A stretch of 20,164 nucleotides of DNA from a virus: positions 1 to 20,164 of IMG/VR virus record IMGVR_UViG_3300047480_000387; one strand, written 5' to 3'. Position numbers and translations under genes: made by a program. Below, one piece after another: positions 19,958-20,164 of this stretch (within the stretch, counting starts at the first letter, position 1; the number at the start of each line of letters is the position of its first letter). The notes beneath the pieces were generated by a model. It did no database searches. It was not told the DNA's origin and saw only the letters and a list, made by a program, of their open reading frames with translations.

Positions 19958-20164
19958 TTAGTTTCTTCTCGTATCTTTCTAAGGCTGCTCGCCCAACGAT
20001 GTTGTTGTCGAACTTCCTACCATCAGAAGCGTACACAAATTCATCACCAATGTCATCAGTCGGATTAACAAGTCCGATATTTGCTCGTGCTTTGTTCATG
20101 TGAGTTCTAAACATTGCGAGGTAACGTTTGTACAGATGCGGTGCTTCGTCGCCAACATCTTTAC
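19950..20164 (-). CDS. Unrecognised protein, C-terminal 70 residues (gene enters from the right edge)
   Basis: The frame is open from the right edge (first full codon ends at 20162) to a TAA at 19950. The visible part is helical and charged: HLYKRYLAMFRTHMNKARANIG, then VNPTDDIGDEFVYASDGRKF, then NNIVGRAALERYEKKLNA. No motif is recognisable in this fragment and the start lies outside the window. It overlaps the FmdB-like gene by eight bases, so it belongs to the same message. Confidence 0.72.
   Translation of the reverse strand, partial: KDVGDEAPHLYKRYLAMFRTHMNKARANIGLVNPTDDIGDEFVYASDGRKFDNNIVGRAALERYEKKLNA

Noticed and set aside
1-20164. Interpretation as a bacterial chromosome segment or integrated prophage edge.
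   Set aside because: No host housekeeping genes, tRNA, integrase or attachment site is visible; gene packing and content are those of a phage replication region.

Overview
The window is a stretch of a tailed double-stranded DNA phage genome, almost certainly one that infects an actinobacterium. The evidence for a phage is a compact, nearly gapless set of genes read from one strand and packed around a self-encoded replisome: family A DNA polymerase, DnaB-type helicase, DnaG-type primase, helicase loader, single-stranded DNA-binding protein, RecA-like recombinase, two junction nucleases and a dNMP kinase. The evidence for an actinobacterial host is a WhiB-family iron-sulfur regulator (7391-7714), a family essentially confined to Actinobacteria and their phages. 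The DNA is visibly AT-rich compared with classical high-GC actinophages, so a low-GC actinobacterium such as a freshwater planktonic lineage is a reasonable guess, but only a guess. No integrase, capsid, terminase or lysis gene is recognisable here.

Layout from right to left, the direction of transcription. 20164-19221 holds small cysteine-rich or unknown proteins, including an FmdB-like zinc ribbon. 19231-15458 is a helicase/primase module: DnaC-like AAA+ loader, SWIM zinc-finger protein, an unknown protein, DnaB-like helicase, primase and a 41-residue four-cysteine microprotein. 15458-12885 holds an SNF2-type helicase, an unknown protein and a MerR-type helix-turn-helix protein. 12841-9280 holds a T4 gp32-like SSB, a strong hairpin, the DNA polymerase and two accessory proteins. 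9283-4982 is a recombination, nuclease and nucleotide module: RecA-like protein, unknown protein, PD-(D/E)XK resolvase-like nuclease, WhiB, Cas4/RecB-like nuclease with an added zinc knuckle, unknown protein, dNMP kinase and RuvC-like resolvase. 4911-3563 holds a SpoVS-like protein, two unknown proteins, a hairpin/repeat region and a small HTH-like protein. 3572-2361 is a calcineurin-like phosphoesterase. A single plus-strand gene (2228-2434) converges on and overlaps its 3' end. From 2175 leftward a second minus-strand group of five unrecognised genes runs off the window.

Most neighbouring genes overlap by 1, 4 or a few bases (ATGA, GTGA and TAATG junctions), which implies translational coupling and long polycistronic messages. 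The few real gaps (2176-2227, 3833-3913, 4562-4617, 4912-4981, 12086-12172) are where promoters, terminators or attenuators should be sought. Two of them contain strong hairpins. The points of most interest are a SpoVS (Alba-like) protein in a phage, a WhiB with a widened cysteine spacing, the gp32-like SSB followed by a perfect 13-bp hairpin before polA, the zinc-knuckle additions to Cas4-like and DnaB-like proteins, the antisense overlap near 2400, and the repeat/hairpin cluster near 3870.
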